A stretch of DNA of 44,959 nt from an uncultured Cellvibrionales bacterium (GCA_913019905.1 CAJVZD010000038.1:1-44959); one strand, 5' to 3'; shown: positions 8,937 through 17,906, counted from the first letter of the stretch. Notes: generated from the sequence alone by a model not told the origin. A program made the numbers and translations.

Positions 8937-9197
8937 TTACTTCAATAGTTTATGGTCTTTAGGAAGCTGCCTGGACATCCACAGTGCCAGCTTGTGCTTC
9001 ATAGCCGGTTCCTTTTCTTCGCCCTTTGCCAGAGGTTGAATCAATTTATCGTGGGCCAGCAAGCGATAGAGATACGTTATTTTGTCATTTGAAGAGTCTG
9101 TGCCTTCAAATTTGGCAACTCCACGTTTCGCGGCATAAATGGAACCTACGCGAATAGCTTCTTTAACCAACTCTACTTCGTTCTTTAGCTTCTTCAT
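8937..9197 (-). CDS. DUF5062-like small protein
   Basis: 86-residue, lysine-rich, all-helical cytoplasmic protein starting MKKLKNEVELVKEAIRVG and containing YRLLAHDKLIQPLAKG and KHKLALWMSRQLP. From memory this pattern fits the gammaproteobacterial DUF5062 family, whose role is unknown. GGAGT lies 8 bases ahead of the ATG. It is convergent with the preceding small membrane protein gene, with only 30 bases between stops and no obvious terminator. Confidence 0.75.
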   Translation of the reverse strand: MKKLKNEVELVKEAIRVGSIYAAKRGVAKFEGTDSSNDKITYLYRLLAHDKLIQPLAKGEEKEPAMKHKLALWMSRQLPKDHKLLK

Positions 9198-9372
9198 AAA
9201 ATCAACTCCATTAGAATTTATAAAGGCTACTATGATGTTGAATTAATCACAATGATGAAACATTATTTTCGCGAAAAAAAACGACTACTGCTGCCGGTGC
9301 TAAAAACCCACAATACCAAAAAGCAACGACTAGGTAGCTCGAGAAACAGCCCGCTAAAAACACCCTAACCAT

Positions 9373-10392
9373 CTATGGCAAGGGTTTACTGCGTATAGAG
9401 ATGATGCTTTCGATTTCCGCAACAACTTCCAAAGCATATTTTGACTGCATGACGACCTGAGAATGATTTGCACCTTCGACAAAATTGACTGTCCCGCGGC
9501 TTGAGAGTGACGCTAACTCCTGCTGCATAACTTTCCACTCTGGCAACATAAATTCAGGCCATTCCAAAGCAACGAAAACAGAGAGAGGCAGTTGGCCCAA
9601 GCTTGTTATTTCCCTGGTGCGCGCCGCGCTACGATTCCACCCTTCAGCCTCCTGTGCCGAGCCATACATATGCTGGCTCGTATTCAGTTTCGACATACTT
9701 AGTTGCCAGGAATATCCACTTAAACCGTCAATAGCGGGAGCCATTGCGTTTACCGCCCGCAGAAAACCACTAAAATGCGCAAAATAAGCGATGTTAAAAC
9801 TATTCAACAGAGACTTAAATCCCGCTTGCGCTTCTGGACCAAACCGCTCTCCCATATCCTGGTGTGCCGAATCGACTAAAACCAGACCAGATACTTTTTC
9901 AGGGTACTCATCGGCAAATACCCGTGCGACCATTCCTCCGTAAGAATGCCCGACAAGGATAAATGGCGGCGATATTTTCATCGACGTTAAGAGCTGATTC
10001 AGCCGATCGGCGGCGATGTCGACATCGCGAACTTGACCACTGTCCTCGCTCCAGCCAAGCCCATCCCGGTCATAAGAACAAGTACGCCAGTTTTTTGAAA
10101 GCGGCTTCTGCACGTTTTCCCAAGCACTGGAGATACTACCCATGCCGGGAATTAGAATGACTGAAGGAGAGCTACTGGTCGGCCCAGTACAGTGAATATG
10201 TAATTTGACACCGCGTACTTCCACCAATGATCCAGGCATAGGGAATTCGACCTTGTCATTAGCGCTTGCGATCTGTTGGTACATTGCTCCTGCGACAAGA
10301 ATAGCTAGGATCAAACAACAAAAACTGATCATTGAAATTTTCGCCCATCGAAGGATCGATACCACGGAATCACCACTTTGATCTTTACTCAT
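9373..10392 (-). CDS. Membrane-anchored alpha/beta hydrolase
   Basis: 339 residues. One N-terminal transmembrane helix (about residues 16-38) is followed by an alpha/beta-hydrolase domain with the oxyanion region LIPGMGS and nucleophile elbow GHSYGGMVA (catalytic Ser). A later Asp and the C-terminal GANHSQ histidine complete the probable triad. The substrate is unknown. Its ATG lies inside the end of the upstream tetR gene (ATGAGTAA, 8-base overlap), which implies translational coupling. The operon context suggests that the TetR regulator controls it in response to a lipophilic ligand or substrate. Confidence 0.88.
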   Translation of the reverse strand: MSKDQSGDSVVSILRWAKISMISFCCLILAILVAGAMYQQIASANDKVEFPMPGSLVEVRGVKLHIHCTGPTSSSPSVILIPGMGSISSAWENVQKPLSKNWRTCSYDRDGLGWSEDSGQVRDVDIAADRLNQLLTSMKISPPFILVGHSYGGMVARVFADEYPEKVSGLVLVDSAHQDMGERFGPEAQAGFKSLLNSFNIAYFAHFSGFLRAVNAMAPAIDGLSGYSWQLSMSKLNTSQHMYGSAQEAEGWNRSAARTREITSLGQLPLSVFVALEWPEFMLPEWKVMQQELASLSSRGTVNFVEGANHSQVVMQSKYALEVVAEIESIISIRSKPLP

Positions 10393-11023
10393 TGCCAGAA
10401 ATTCCTAACTGGCGCGAAAAATCACTAAGGAACGCCGACCAATCTTTCTCAAATTCCTTCGAGTTAGTGTCGACGCCTGTGACCAATTGGCAGATTTGAG
10501 GAAGTGCTGTTGGCAATATGGACACGCCCAATAAAGCCAAAAACAAGTACTTTGGATCTAAGCCATTCGCGACCTGACCCTTCACTTGTTGCGCTTCTAT
10601 TACCTCAATTTGGGACTGGTAATACGCTTCTCGCGCTTCCGCTTGCACGGGTCTTTCGCCCGTATTTTCCAGCGCTTCGCGCAAGATCATTCTCATAAAG
10701 ACGGGATTTTTTTGATTGTTTGCACTCCACCAACTTAATACATCGACAAAATTATCCGGAGCTGCCGGCAGCATTTCGTCCCGTGTTTCAAACTGCCTCT
10801 GCAATGCGGCTTGAAATAGAGAATCCCGGTCTTTAAAAAACCGATAGATGAGGCTTTTATTATATCCTGCTCGGCGGGCGACATGCTCAATACGAACCCC
10901 TGAGCGCCCGTGCTCTGCGAACTCTTCAATGGCCGCATCTAAAATCGCATGCCAGGAATCCGGTCGTTCTATGGCGGGAGAATCTTGAGATTCCCGCCAT
11001 TTCTTTCCGTCAGCTGGCGACAT
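10385..11023 (-). CDS. TetR/AcrR-family transcriptional regulator
   Basis: 212 residues. The N-terminal helix-turn-helix (about residues 25-75) reads AILDAAIEEFAEHGRSGV, then IEHVARRAGYNKSLIYRFFKDRDSL, the classic TetR pattern. The C-terminal ligand-binding half is not assignable to a subgroup by eye. GGGAG sits 7 bases before the ATG. It lies between a membrane-protein gene and a hydrolase gene in the same direction, and an 18-bp inverted repeat just upstream of the first gene is its probable operator. Confidence 0.92.
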   Translation of the reverse strand: MSPADGKKWRESQDSPAIERPDSWHAILDAAIEEFAEHGRSGVRIEHVARRAGYNKSLIYRFFKDRDSLFQAALQRQFETRDEMLPAAPDNFVDVLSWWSANNQKNPVFMRMILREALENTGERPVQAEAREAYYQSQIEVIEAQQVKGQVANGLDPKYLFLALLGVSILPTALPQICQLVTGVDTNSKEFEKDWSAFLSDFSRQLGISGNE

Positions 11024-11050
11024 AGACGTACTCCCATTCTGTCGTTAATT

Positions 11051-11443
11051 TCAAGAGGCATCACCTATTAGCTTTATACCTCTCGTTTGCAAAATGCCGA
11101 ATATTAGTACCGCAGAGGAAACAGATAAAAGAAGTACGACACCCAATGCGCTAAAATGATCACGAAAAAATAACACGACAATAATCGTTCCGGCCACCCA
11201 AGCAAAGTCACCTATTGAAGCGATTTTCGCTCGTAGGACCGACAATTCAGATCTAGTCGCCTGATGGCATAAATCACTAGCGAACAAAATCAAACCGATG
11301 CCAACAATCCGGTAAACATCGGGGTAATCGAAGCCCATCCATGTTGCAACGGTATCCGACATACTGAGGAAAATGACGGCACAAACTGTTGAAAACAACG
11401 CATTTAACAACAGGGCCTTACGTAGAGGATGTAGCGATTTCAT
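11051..11443 (-). CDS. Four-helix membrane protein, first gene of the TetR operon
   Basis: 130 residues with four predicted transmembrane helices (roughly 10-30, 42-62, 74-94 and 99-120). The ATG at 11443 is preferred over a TTG at 11455 because GGAG lies 6 bases before it. I do not recognise a specific family; the layout resembles small DoxX- or DUF-type integral membrane proteins. It is 27 bases upstream of the TetR gene and closest to the operator candidate, so it is probably a regulated target. Confidence 0.78.
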   Translation of the reverse strand: MKSLHPLRKALLLNALFSTVCAVIFLSMSDTVATWMGFDYPDVYRIVGIGLILFASDLCHQATRSELSVLRAKIASIGDFAWVAGTIIVVLFFRDHFSALGVVLLLSVSSAVLIFGILQTRGIKLIGDAS

Positions 11444-11474
11444 ATTTGACTCCAACTAGCTGATGCAAAGTAAC

Positions 11475-11492
11475 TGTAACGTTACCGTTACA
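11475..11492. promoter_or_regulatory. Operator-like palindrome upstream of the TetR operon
   Basis: Perfect inverted repeat TGTAACG-TTAC-CGTTACA, 18 bases, centred about 40 bases before the ATG of the first operon gene. It contains the fully palindromic core GTAACGTTAC, and a further GTAAC precedes it at 11470. Size, symmetry and position are typical of a TetR-dimer operator overlapping a promoter. That the local TetR binds it is inference. Confidence 0.7.
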
Positions 11493-12405
11493 ACCTCAAA
11501 ATGTCAACTACTTCGCGCCGAACAGATTTTGATATTTCAACGTAAGGACCGGATAAAAAGGGGTTGGTCTTTTGTAAGAAACAACGTGTGAGGTGAGCGG
11601 GAAGTGACCCACCGTAATGGAGAACGACTAAAAGCCCCTTCGCACTTGTTCACGAAATTCTTTCAGAAAACATAACTGTCAACATCGCCACAATCAGAAA
11701 ACCGGGGCTATCCCTGCCGTGCGCCAGCGCTCACAAAAAACCTCATGGTTTTAAGGAACTCCATGGCTCAAATAAGCAACCCACAAAGAACCTCACCCTT
11801 ACGCAAAAAATCTCCCCCAATAGATAATTTTCAGAGCGCGTCAATAGTCAAACCAGAGTGACCGTATTTCAAGGAACAAAAATTTGATACTGCGAAAATA
11901 GAGTGTTCGGGATATCTTTCCATAACGAGACACTTACTCTTTTAGGGGTGCAGATTCCCTGCAGCTTTTGAGTATAAAAACTCTCATACAGTGTTCCCTA
12001 TACATTAGATACCCGTATTTGGTTTCGAATTAACTACATGCGATAAACAAAGCGTTTGATATTATATATCCGTCTAACCAATTACGTGCACATAATCGGG
12101 TATTGAATATAAACTCATATAAGGGATTTTTTTTATCACCAAAATTTATATTTTTCCTAGAATCTGTTTTGACAGTTTGATTGGCATCGAAGTACCCGAG
12201 TTCGTTTTTCGACTAAGAAACAATAATTAGTAATTGGCAATTAATAGCTCGCGGATTATTAGACGTAAGGTTTAGGTTCTCAGAAACGCATTATTGAAAA
12301 TTGACTTTTCATCGTATCGATAATTTTAATAAGAAATTTACCTTCAGTAATATCGGTACTTAGGCAGTAAACAGGAATTAAAAAACTCTCAGGGAAATAA
12401 AAACT
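11493..12405. other. Gene-poor AT-rich interval before the cytochrome oxidase operon
   Basis: About 910 bases without a supported gene, increasingly AT-rich towards the oxidase genes. A 13-base palindrome TAATTG-G-CAATTA lies at 12231-12243. A possible promoter (TTGACT at 12301-12306, 18-base spacer, TTTAAT at 12325-12330) would give a leader of about 70 bases. I see no convincing structured RNA. Confidence 0.45.
12301..12330 (+). promoter_or_regulatory. Candidate promoter of the cox operon
   Basis: TTGACT at 12301-12306 and TTTAAT at 12325-12330 with an 18-base spacer, within an AT-rich stretch about 75 bases before the first cox gene. In such AT-rich DNA a match of this quality can arise by chance. 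Confidence 0.3.
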
Positions 12406-13539
12406 ATGGCCTTGGCAATAATTCTCATTCTACTCATTATTGGGTCGCTCATTTTCAACTTTGTGAATCCCTGGCAGGCGACCCCCATTGCTTCAAACTG
12501 GGGATCAATTGATGACACGATTTTTATCACAGCGATTATCACCGGAATATTTTTTGTCGGCATTACCCTTTTCGTCGCCTATACATTAATCAAATACCGC
12601 CACAAAGAAGACAAACCGGAAGAGGAAAATGAAGCTGGAGTTCATCAAGCCGCCTACGAGCCAGACAATAAAAAACTGGAGTGGTGGCTAACGGGAATCA
12701 CTACCGTAGGAATTTGTGCACTATTAGCGCCGGGGTTAATCGTCTATAACGATTTTGTACATGTGCCAAAGCAAGCCGGACTCATTGAGGTGGTTGCCAA
12801 GCAATGGATGTGGAGCTTTCGGTTACCGGGCGAGGATAATATTCTCGGCAAAACAAGTGTTAAACATATTAATAGCGACAACTCTTTCGGCATTGATCCC
12901 GATGACCCCAATGGTCAGGACGATATACTGATCATGAGCAATGAAATCCATATTCAACTAGACCAACCGCTTAAATTTCTACTCCGTTCGCTGGATGTCC
13001 TACACAATTTTTATGTTCCCCATTTCCGCGCAAAAATGGATATGGTTCCCGGACAGCTATCCTATTTTTGGTTGACGCCTATTGAAACTGGAGAGTACGA
13101 AATTCTCTGTGCGGAATATTGTGGTGTCGCCCACTACAATATGGGAGGACGCGTCTTTGTAGACAATAGTCAGGACTATCAACAGTGGCTGTCAAATCAG
13201 CCCACCTTTTCTCAGCAGTACCAAAAAAGTCTTGCAACTGATCTAGCCGATGGCATTGAAGAACAAGGCAGGCAATTAGCCGAAAATAGCGGATGCATAG
13301 CCTGCCACAGTATTGACGGATCCAAAAGTCTGGGGCCAGGATGGAAAAATATGTTTGGAAAAACAGAAAAGTTGACAGATGGCTCGACGATTACAGTTGA
13401 TAACGCATACTTTGACGAGTCCGTCCTAAATCCGAGTGCAAAAATTGTTGAGGGTTATCCACCCGTAATGGCTCCCTATCAATTTAGCGGAGAACAATTG
13501 GAAGCACTGAAAGCCTACATAAAATCCATCGGTCAATAG
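12406..13539 (+). CDS. coxB: Cytochrome c oxidase subunit II with fused cytochrome c domain (caa3 type)
   Basis: 377 residues. N-terminal hydrophobic segment (1-20) and a second membrane helix (about 40-65) precede the periplasmic cupredoxin domain. CuA ligands are Cys235, Cys239, His243 and Met246 in CAEYCGVAHYNM, with the tryptophan-rich electron-entry segment KQWMWSFRLPG upstream. The C-terminal cytochrome c domain has the haem motif CIACH (Cys297, Cys300, His301), with Met355 as the likely sixth ligand. It accepts electrons from cytochrome c and passes them to subunit I in the inner membrane. First gene of a five-gene oxidase operon; 21 bases to the subunit I gene. Confidence 0.96.
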   Translation: MALAIILILLIIGSLIFNFVNPWQATPIASNWGSIDDTIFITAIITGIFFVGITLFVAYTLIKYRHKEDKPEEENEAGVHQAAYEPDNKKLEWWLTGITTVGICALLAPGLIVYNDFVHVPKQAGLIEVVAKQWMWSFRLPGEDNILGKTSVKHINSDNSFGIDPDDPNGQDDILIMSNEIHIQLDQPLKFLLRSLDVLHNFYVPHFRAKMDMVPGQLSYFWLTPIETGEYEILCAEYCGVAHYNMGGRVFVDNSQDYQQWLSNQPTFSQQYQKSLATDLADGIEEQGRQLAENSGCIACHSIDGSKSLGPGWKNMFGKTEKLTDGSTITVDNAYFDESVLNPSAKIVEGYPPVMAPYQFSGEQLEALKAYIKSIGQ

Positions 13540-13560
13540 TCCACAATAAAGGAATAGCTA

Positions 13561-15318
13561 ATGTCCTACGCTGAAGAAACAGAAGATATTGCTCTTCACG
13601 AACCAAAGGGTTTCTATTCGAAATATGTGTGGAGCCAGGATCACAAAGTCATCGCGATTCAATATTCTCTGACGGCAATAGTCGCAGGATTGGTTGCCTT
13701 GGTATTGTCCGGTTTGATGCGTATGCAAATTGGATTCCCCGGCAGTCTTGAATTTATGGACGCCAATACTTATTACCAGGCAATGACCATGCATGGCATG
13801 ATAATGGTTATCTACCTGTTAACGGCTTTGTTTCTGGGCGGATTCGGAAACTACCTAATTCCACTCATGGTCGGCGCCCGTGACATGGTGTTTCCATTCG
13901 TCAATATGCTCAGTTTTTGGTTTTATTTACTATCCGTAATTATTCTATTCGCCAGTTTTTTTGTTCCGGGTGGACCGACGGGGGCTGGCTGGACCCTCTA
14001 TCCACCGCAAGCGATCACCGCAGGTACACCGGGCGCGGAATGGGGAATCGTTCTGATGCTGGTATCCCTGGCGGTATTTATCGTCGCTGCAACAATGGGC
14101 GGCCTAAATTATGTCACGACTATCTTACAAGCCAGAACCTACGGTATGAGTTTGTTTCGTATGCCCTTGTCGGTGTGGGGTATTTTCATGGCTACCATTT
14201 TAGCCCTGCTGGCTTTCCCGGCCTTATTTGTTAGTGCTGTAATGATGTTGTTCGATCGTTTACTCGGCACCAGTTTCTTTATGCCTGAAATGATTTCAAT
14301 GGGACAACAACTCGATCATAAAGGAGGTAGTCCGATATTATTTCAACATCTTTTTTGGTTCTTTGGGCACCCGGAAGTCTATATCGTTGCACTACCGGCC
14401 TTTGGACTGGTGTCCGATATTTTAAGCGTTCATTCCAGGAAAAAGATCTTTGGCTACAAGATGATGGTTTGGGCGATTATTGCCATAGGAGTGCTTAGTT
14501 TTATCGTATGGGCTCATCACATGTACGTCAGCGGGATGAATCCTTACTTTGGATTCTTTTTCGCAACGACAACATTAATTATCGCAGTACCGACAGCAAT
14601 CAAAGTCTACAACTGGGTCTTGACTCTTTGGAAGGGTGACATCCATTTAACCGTGCCCTTACTATTTGCCGTCGCCTTTATTTTCACTTTTCTTGCAGGC
14701 GGCCTGACCGGCCTATTTCTAGGTAACGTGGTTGTCGACGTGCCCCTTTCAGACACGTATTTTGTTGTCGCTCATTTTCATATGGTCATGGGCGTGGCCC
14801 CAATACTGGTAGTATTCGGCGCAATTTATCACTGGTATCCAAAGATTACCGGACGAATGTTAAACGATACCATTGGTAAACTACACTTCTGGATTACGTT
14901 TTTGGGAACCTACGCCATTTACTTTCCGATGCACTATCTCGGTATTTTGGGAATGCCCCGGCGGTACTATGATTCCTCGGAATATGAATTTATTCCCCAA
15001 TCGGCCCATGATCTAAACGCGTTTATCACCATCGCTGCCATCATTGTTGGCGTCGCGCAAATTCTCTTCCTATACAATTTATTCCACAGTTACTTTAAAG
15101 GGAAAAAGTCGGGAAATAACCCCTGGAAGGCCGCATCCCTCGAATGGATGACAACTGAAACACCTCCCATTCACGGAAATTGGGGTGAGAAGTTACCGGT
15201 CGTTCACCGCTGGCCGTACGATTACAGCGTCCCGGGAGTAAAGGAAGATTTTGTCGATCAAACGGTTTCAGAAACGCAATTGCAGGCGATGATTGAATCT
15301 CAGAAGGTTAAGTCATGA
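13561..15318 (+). CDS. ctaD: Cytochrome c oxidase subunit I, A1-type haem-copper oxidase
   Basis: 585 residues with twelve or more membrane helices. Low-spin haem region MTMHGMIM, CuB/active-site motif FGHPEVYIVALP (His270, Glu272, Tyr274), AHHMYVSGM for two further CuB histidines, and HFHMVMG for the haem a and a3 ligands. The helix-VI glutamate marks the A1 subfamily of proton-pumping oxidases, and the K-channel lysine is visible in VPTAIKVYNW. AAGGA lies 7 bases ahead of the ATG. The last four bases overlap the start of the next gene (ATGA). Confidence 0.97.
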   Translation: MSYAEETEDIALHEPKGFYSKYVWSQDHKVIAIQYSLTAIVAGLVALVLSGLMRMQIGFPGSLEFMDANTYYQAMTMHGMIMVIYLLTALFLGGFGNYLIPLMVGARDMVFPFVNMLSFWFYLLSVIILFASFFVPGGPTGAGWTLYPPQAITAGTPGAEWGIVLMLVSLAVFIVAATMGGLNYVTTILQARTYGMSLFRMPLSVWGIFMATILALLAFPALFVSAVMMLFDRLLGTSFFMPEMISMGQQLDHKGGSPILFQHLFWFFGHPEVYIVALPAFGLVSDILSVHSRKKIFGYKMMVWAIIAIGVLSFIVWAHHMYVSGMNPYFGFFFATTTLIIAVPTAIKVYNWVLTLWKGDIHLTVPLLFAVAFIFTFLAGGLTGLFLGNVVVDVPLSDTYFVVAHFHMVMGVAPILVVFGAIYHWYPKITGRMLNDTIGKLHFWITFLGTYAIYFPMHYLGILGMPRRYYDSSEYEFIPQSAHDLNAFITIAAIIVGVAQILFLYNLFHSYFKGKKSGNNPWKAASLEWMTTETPPIHGNWGEKLPVVHRWPYDYSVPGVKEDFVDQTVSETQLQAMIESQKVKS

Positions 15319-16040
15319 ACACAAGCTATCTATTGAAAGAATCAAACACGAATGACGACGGTGATGACGACAGCCAGGGAAACTTAAGTCGTTCCTGGGG
15401 CAATAATCCGGAAAATCACAACCTACACAACAAAACCGGTCTCCGGATATTACTACTGGTCATTAGTTCTCTGTTCTTTCTTTTCATCATTGCCTTTTTG
15501 ATACGCTCTCAACTATCCGACTGGGAACATTTGTCAGAACCCTGGAAGCCTCTGGCACAACCGTGGCAATTGTGGATAAATACTGCGTCACTCGTAGTAG
15601 CAAGTATATTTTTCCAGTCGGCAAGATTTTTGTCTCGCAGGATAGACGTGGGCAACGCCACCCAATATCAAAAAGATTTCCGAATTGCCTTTCAATGCCT
15701 AATTTTGGGCGGAATTTTTACTATCACTTTCTTAGCGGGTCAACTGTACGTCTGGCGCGAATTTGTCCAGTTAGGATATTACATCAACGCTAACCCAGCC
15801 AATAGTTTCTTTTATCTATTTACTGGCATGCACGGATTACATTTATTGGGCGGAATGATTGCCTGGTCCATGACTGTTAGTCGAGTCTGGAACGGAGCAT
15901 CACTCGAGCATTTAAAAGTAAAAATTGATCTATGCGCTATCTATTGGCACTACATGTTGGGACTCTGGCTAGTTTTGATGTTTTTCCTAACCAGTTCGCC
16001 AGAAACATATGCCACATTAGCTCGATTATGCGGACTATAA
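15315..16040 (+). CDS. Cytochrome c oxidase subunit III, first paralogue
   Basis: 241 residues: a hydrophilic, acidic N-terminal 45 residues rich in Asp and Asn, then five membrane helices. Subunit III signatures include LYVWREF, FFYLFTGMHGLHLLGG and the C-terminal IYWHYMLGLWLVLMFFL. It overlaps the subunit I gene by 4 bases, implying translational coupling. It differs strongly from the second subunit III in the same operon, so the two are ancient paralogues rather than a recent duplication. Confidence 0.9.
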   Translation: MNTSYLLKESNTNDDGDDDSQGNLSRSWGNNPENHNLHNKTGLRILLLVISSLFFLFIIAFLIRSQLSDWEHLSEPWKPLAQPWQLWINTASLVVASIFFQSARFLSRRIDVGNATQYQKDFRIAFQCLILGGIFTITFLAGQLYVWREFVQLGYYINANPANSFFYLFTGMHGLHLLGGMIAWSMTVSRVWNGASLEHLKVKIDLCAIYWHYMLGLWLVLMFFLTSSPETYATLARLCGL

Positions 16041-16086
16041 GTTACTGATTCCAAGTAACTTCGCATAAAAAAAGGGAGATTGTTTG

Positions 16087-16767
16087 ATGAACTCATCAGT
16101 GCAACATGACTCACCCGAACAAGGTTTACGTGGAGCTGTCGACGATTGGTCTTCCGACCAGGACGCTTTTAAGAAAGTGCCCTGGGGCAAGGCAATGATG
16201 TGGATTTTTCTGCTGAGCGACACGTTTATATTTACCAGTTTCTTAACCGGTTACATGACTGTTCGAATGTCCACAACCGTCGACTGGCCGATCCCCAGCG
16301 AAGTATTTGCTCTGACTGTCTTCGGCGTTCACGTTCCTCTTCTGCTCATTGCTCTAATGACGTTCATTCTAATTACCAGTAGTGGCACAATGGCCATGGC
16401 TGTCAACTATGGGTACAGACGCGATCGCAACAAAACGTTCTGGCTAATGATGGCAACCTGCTTTTGCGGCGTGTGCTTTGTCGGGATGCAAGCCATCGAA
16501 TGGACAAAACTAATCGAGGAAGGTGTAAGACCCTGGACTAACCCAATGGGTGCAGCCCAGTTTGGCGCAAGCTTCTTTATGATAACTGGGTTTCACGGTC
16601 TGCATGTGTCGATCGGTGTTATCTATTTAGCGATCGTTGCATTCAAAGTTCGACGGGGTGATTACGAAAAGAAAGGCAATTATGAAATTGTCGAAATAGC
16701 CGGACTTTATTGGCATTTTGTCGATCTAGTATGGGTATTTATTTTCGCCCTTTTCTATTTATGGTGA
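16087..16767 (+). CDS. Cytochrome c oxidase subunit III, second paralogue (NorE-like)
   Basis: 226 residues, five membrane helices. Motifs: MMWIFLLSDTFIFTSFLTGY, MQAIEWTKLIEEG, FFMITGFHGLHVSIGVIYL and the terminal LYWHFVDLVWVFIFALFYLW, all typical of subunit III/NorE proteins. The ATG at 16087 is preferred over the TTG at 16084 because AGGGAG lies about 7 bases ahead of it. It lies 46 bases after the first subunit III gene; both presumably join the same oxidase, or one helps its assembly. Confidence 0.92.
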   Translation: MNSSVQHDSPEQGLRGAVDDWSSDQDAFKKVPWGKAMMWIFLLSDTFIFTSFLTGYMTVRMSTTVDWPIPSEVFALTVFGVHVPLLLIALMTFILITSSGTMAMAVNYGYRRDRNKTFWLMMATCFCGVCFVGMQAIEWTKLIEEGVRPWTNPMGAAQFGASFFMITGFHGLHVSIGVIYLAIVAFKVRRGDYEKKGNYEIVEIAGLYWHFVDLVWVFIFALFYLW

Positions 16768-16809
16768 TTTTTCCATTTTTTACTTGAACTCAAATAGCAG
16801 GTGAATAGA

Positions 16810-17139
16810 ATGTCAGCTACTCATACGGAAGACCATCAACAACACCCGATAGGCATCTACTTTAAAATCTGGATACTGTTATTTGTGATAAGCACCCTGT
16901 CTTACATGGTCGATTATCTCGAATTTCAGGGCTATTTACGCTGGTCGCTCATTCTGATTTTTATGATATTGAAAGCGGGGCTGATTGTTTCGGTTTTCAT
17001 GCACATGATGTGGGAAAGACTGGCTCTCATTTACGCGATCCTTTTGCCGCCTTTGTGCCTTTTCGTGCTGATTGGTTTAATGTCGATTGAAGCCGACTAT
17101 ACTTTCCTAATGCGATTTATCTATTTTGATATCAGCTGA
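16810..17139 (+). CDS. Cytochrome c oxidase subunit IV family protein
   Basis: 109 residues with three membrane helices, the prokaryotic CoxIV/CyoD-like architecture. The helix-2 segment MILKAGLIVSVFMHMMWER is the family signature. The ATG at 16810 has AGGTGA 5 bases upstream, better than a GTG at 16801. Last gene of the oxidase operon: subunits II, I, III, III, IV in order. No haem or copper chaperone gene (cox11, ctaG, surf1 or cox15) lies in the window, so these must be encoded elsewhere. Confidence 0.9.
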   Translation: MSATHTEDHQQHPIGIYFKIWILLFVISTLSYMVDYLEFQGYLRWSLILIFMILKAGLIVSVFMHMMWERLALIYAILLPPLCLFVLIGLMSIEADYTFLMRFIYFDIS

Positions 17140-17151
17140 TTTTCCTGCAAA

Positions 17152-17178
17152 AAAAGACCGCCTACCCGGCGGTCTTTT
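17152..17178 (+). terminator. Intrinsic terminator of the cox operon, probably bidirectional
   Basis: AAAAGACCGCC (17152-17162), loop TACCC, GGCGGTCTTTT (17168-17178): perfect GC-rich stem flanked by A and T runs, 13 bases after the last cox stop. The symmetry means it can also stop transcription of the convergent gene on the minus strand. Confidence 0.92.
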
Positions 17179-17339
17179 CATTTCTAACGACACTTTATAG
17201 TTCTCTTTTATCGAATTCCTTCTTGCCTTCTTACTTACTCCCTTGTTCGGCAGAACATCTATATAGAGCTATTCGATTGATAGAGCTGCTGCCTATTGAT
17301 GTTAACAGGATTACTGGAGACCTATTTTTGAGAATAGAA

Positions 17340-17906
17340 TCAGGGCATTGTTTTGACGAATCCATTCCAGTTTTTCTGCCACTGAACAACCCACTCCGGT
17401 GTTGCCTCCCCTTCGCCCGCCAATTGCACTTTAGGATGTTTTTCCATAGCTTTTGCTAATGCATCTTCTTGCTGCATGCTAATGTCAACGAAGAAAACGT
17501 GCTTACCCTGCGCCAACGCTTCTTGAAATCGTTTAAACTGGTGGTGCGGTTCTTGAATACCGAAAAGGCCGCCTTCCCACGTACAAAACCCTAACACTAC
17601 GATCGATAAGAAAATAAACGGCATCCAACCGGCGGCCGATTCGGTCCAACCCAGTAAATAGGAAACTCCCAAGATAGAAACTGCTGCAATAACACCAACA
17701 ACCGCTCCCAACTCCATCGAATGTACTACATCTTTTTTAAGAACAGCTTCAACTTCGTGAAGATGATGGTGATGTTCTATTTCAGCATCACCTTGACTGA
17801 GAACGTGAATTTGCTCGGTACCTACACCACTACCTTCAAGTTCTTCTTCTAACAATTCCAGGTCGTCAAGGTCATCACTAATATAGAAATGTCTCTTTAA
17901 ACTCAT
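17340..17906 (-). CDS. Conserved membrane protein with histidine-rich linker
   Basis: 188 residues. An N-terminal domain begins MSLKRHFYISDDLDDLELLEEEL and includes a His-rich stretch EHHHHLHEVE; two membrane helices follow (about 67-87 and 92-111); the C-terminal half (HHQFKRFQEALAQGKHVFFVDI) looks like a small ferredoxin-like or stress-protein fold facing the cytoplasm. Homologues in Pseudomonas-type bacteria carry inconsistent names (for example magnesium transporter); I do not trust them. AGGGG lies about 6 bases ahead of the ATG. It is convergent with the cox operon. Confidence 0.82.
   Translation of the reverse strand: MSLKRHFYISDDLDDLELLEEELEGSGVGTEQIHVLSQGDAEIEHHHHLHEVEAVLKKDVVHSMELGAVVGVIAAVSILGVSYLLGWTESAAGWMPFIFLSIVVLGFCTWEGGLFGIQEPHHQFKRFQEALAQGKHVFFVDISMQQEDALAKAMEKHPKVQLAGEGEATPEWVVQWQKNWNGFVKTMP

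Noticed and set aside
16084..16767. TTG start at 16084 for the second subunit III
   Set aside because: The next codon is an ATG better spaced from AGGGAG.
17223..17459. 78-codon plus-strand frame after the cox terminator
   Set aside because: Mostly antisense to the membrane protein gene at 17340-17906, with no support.
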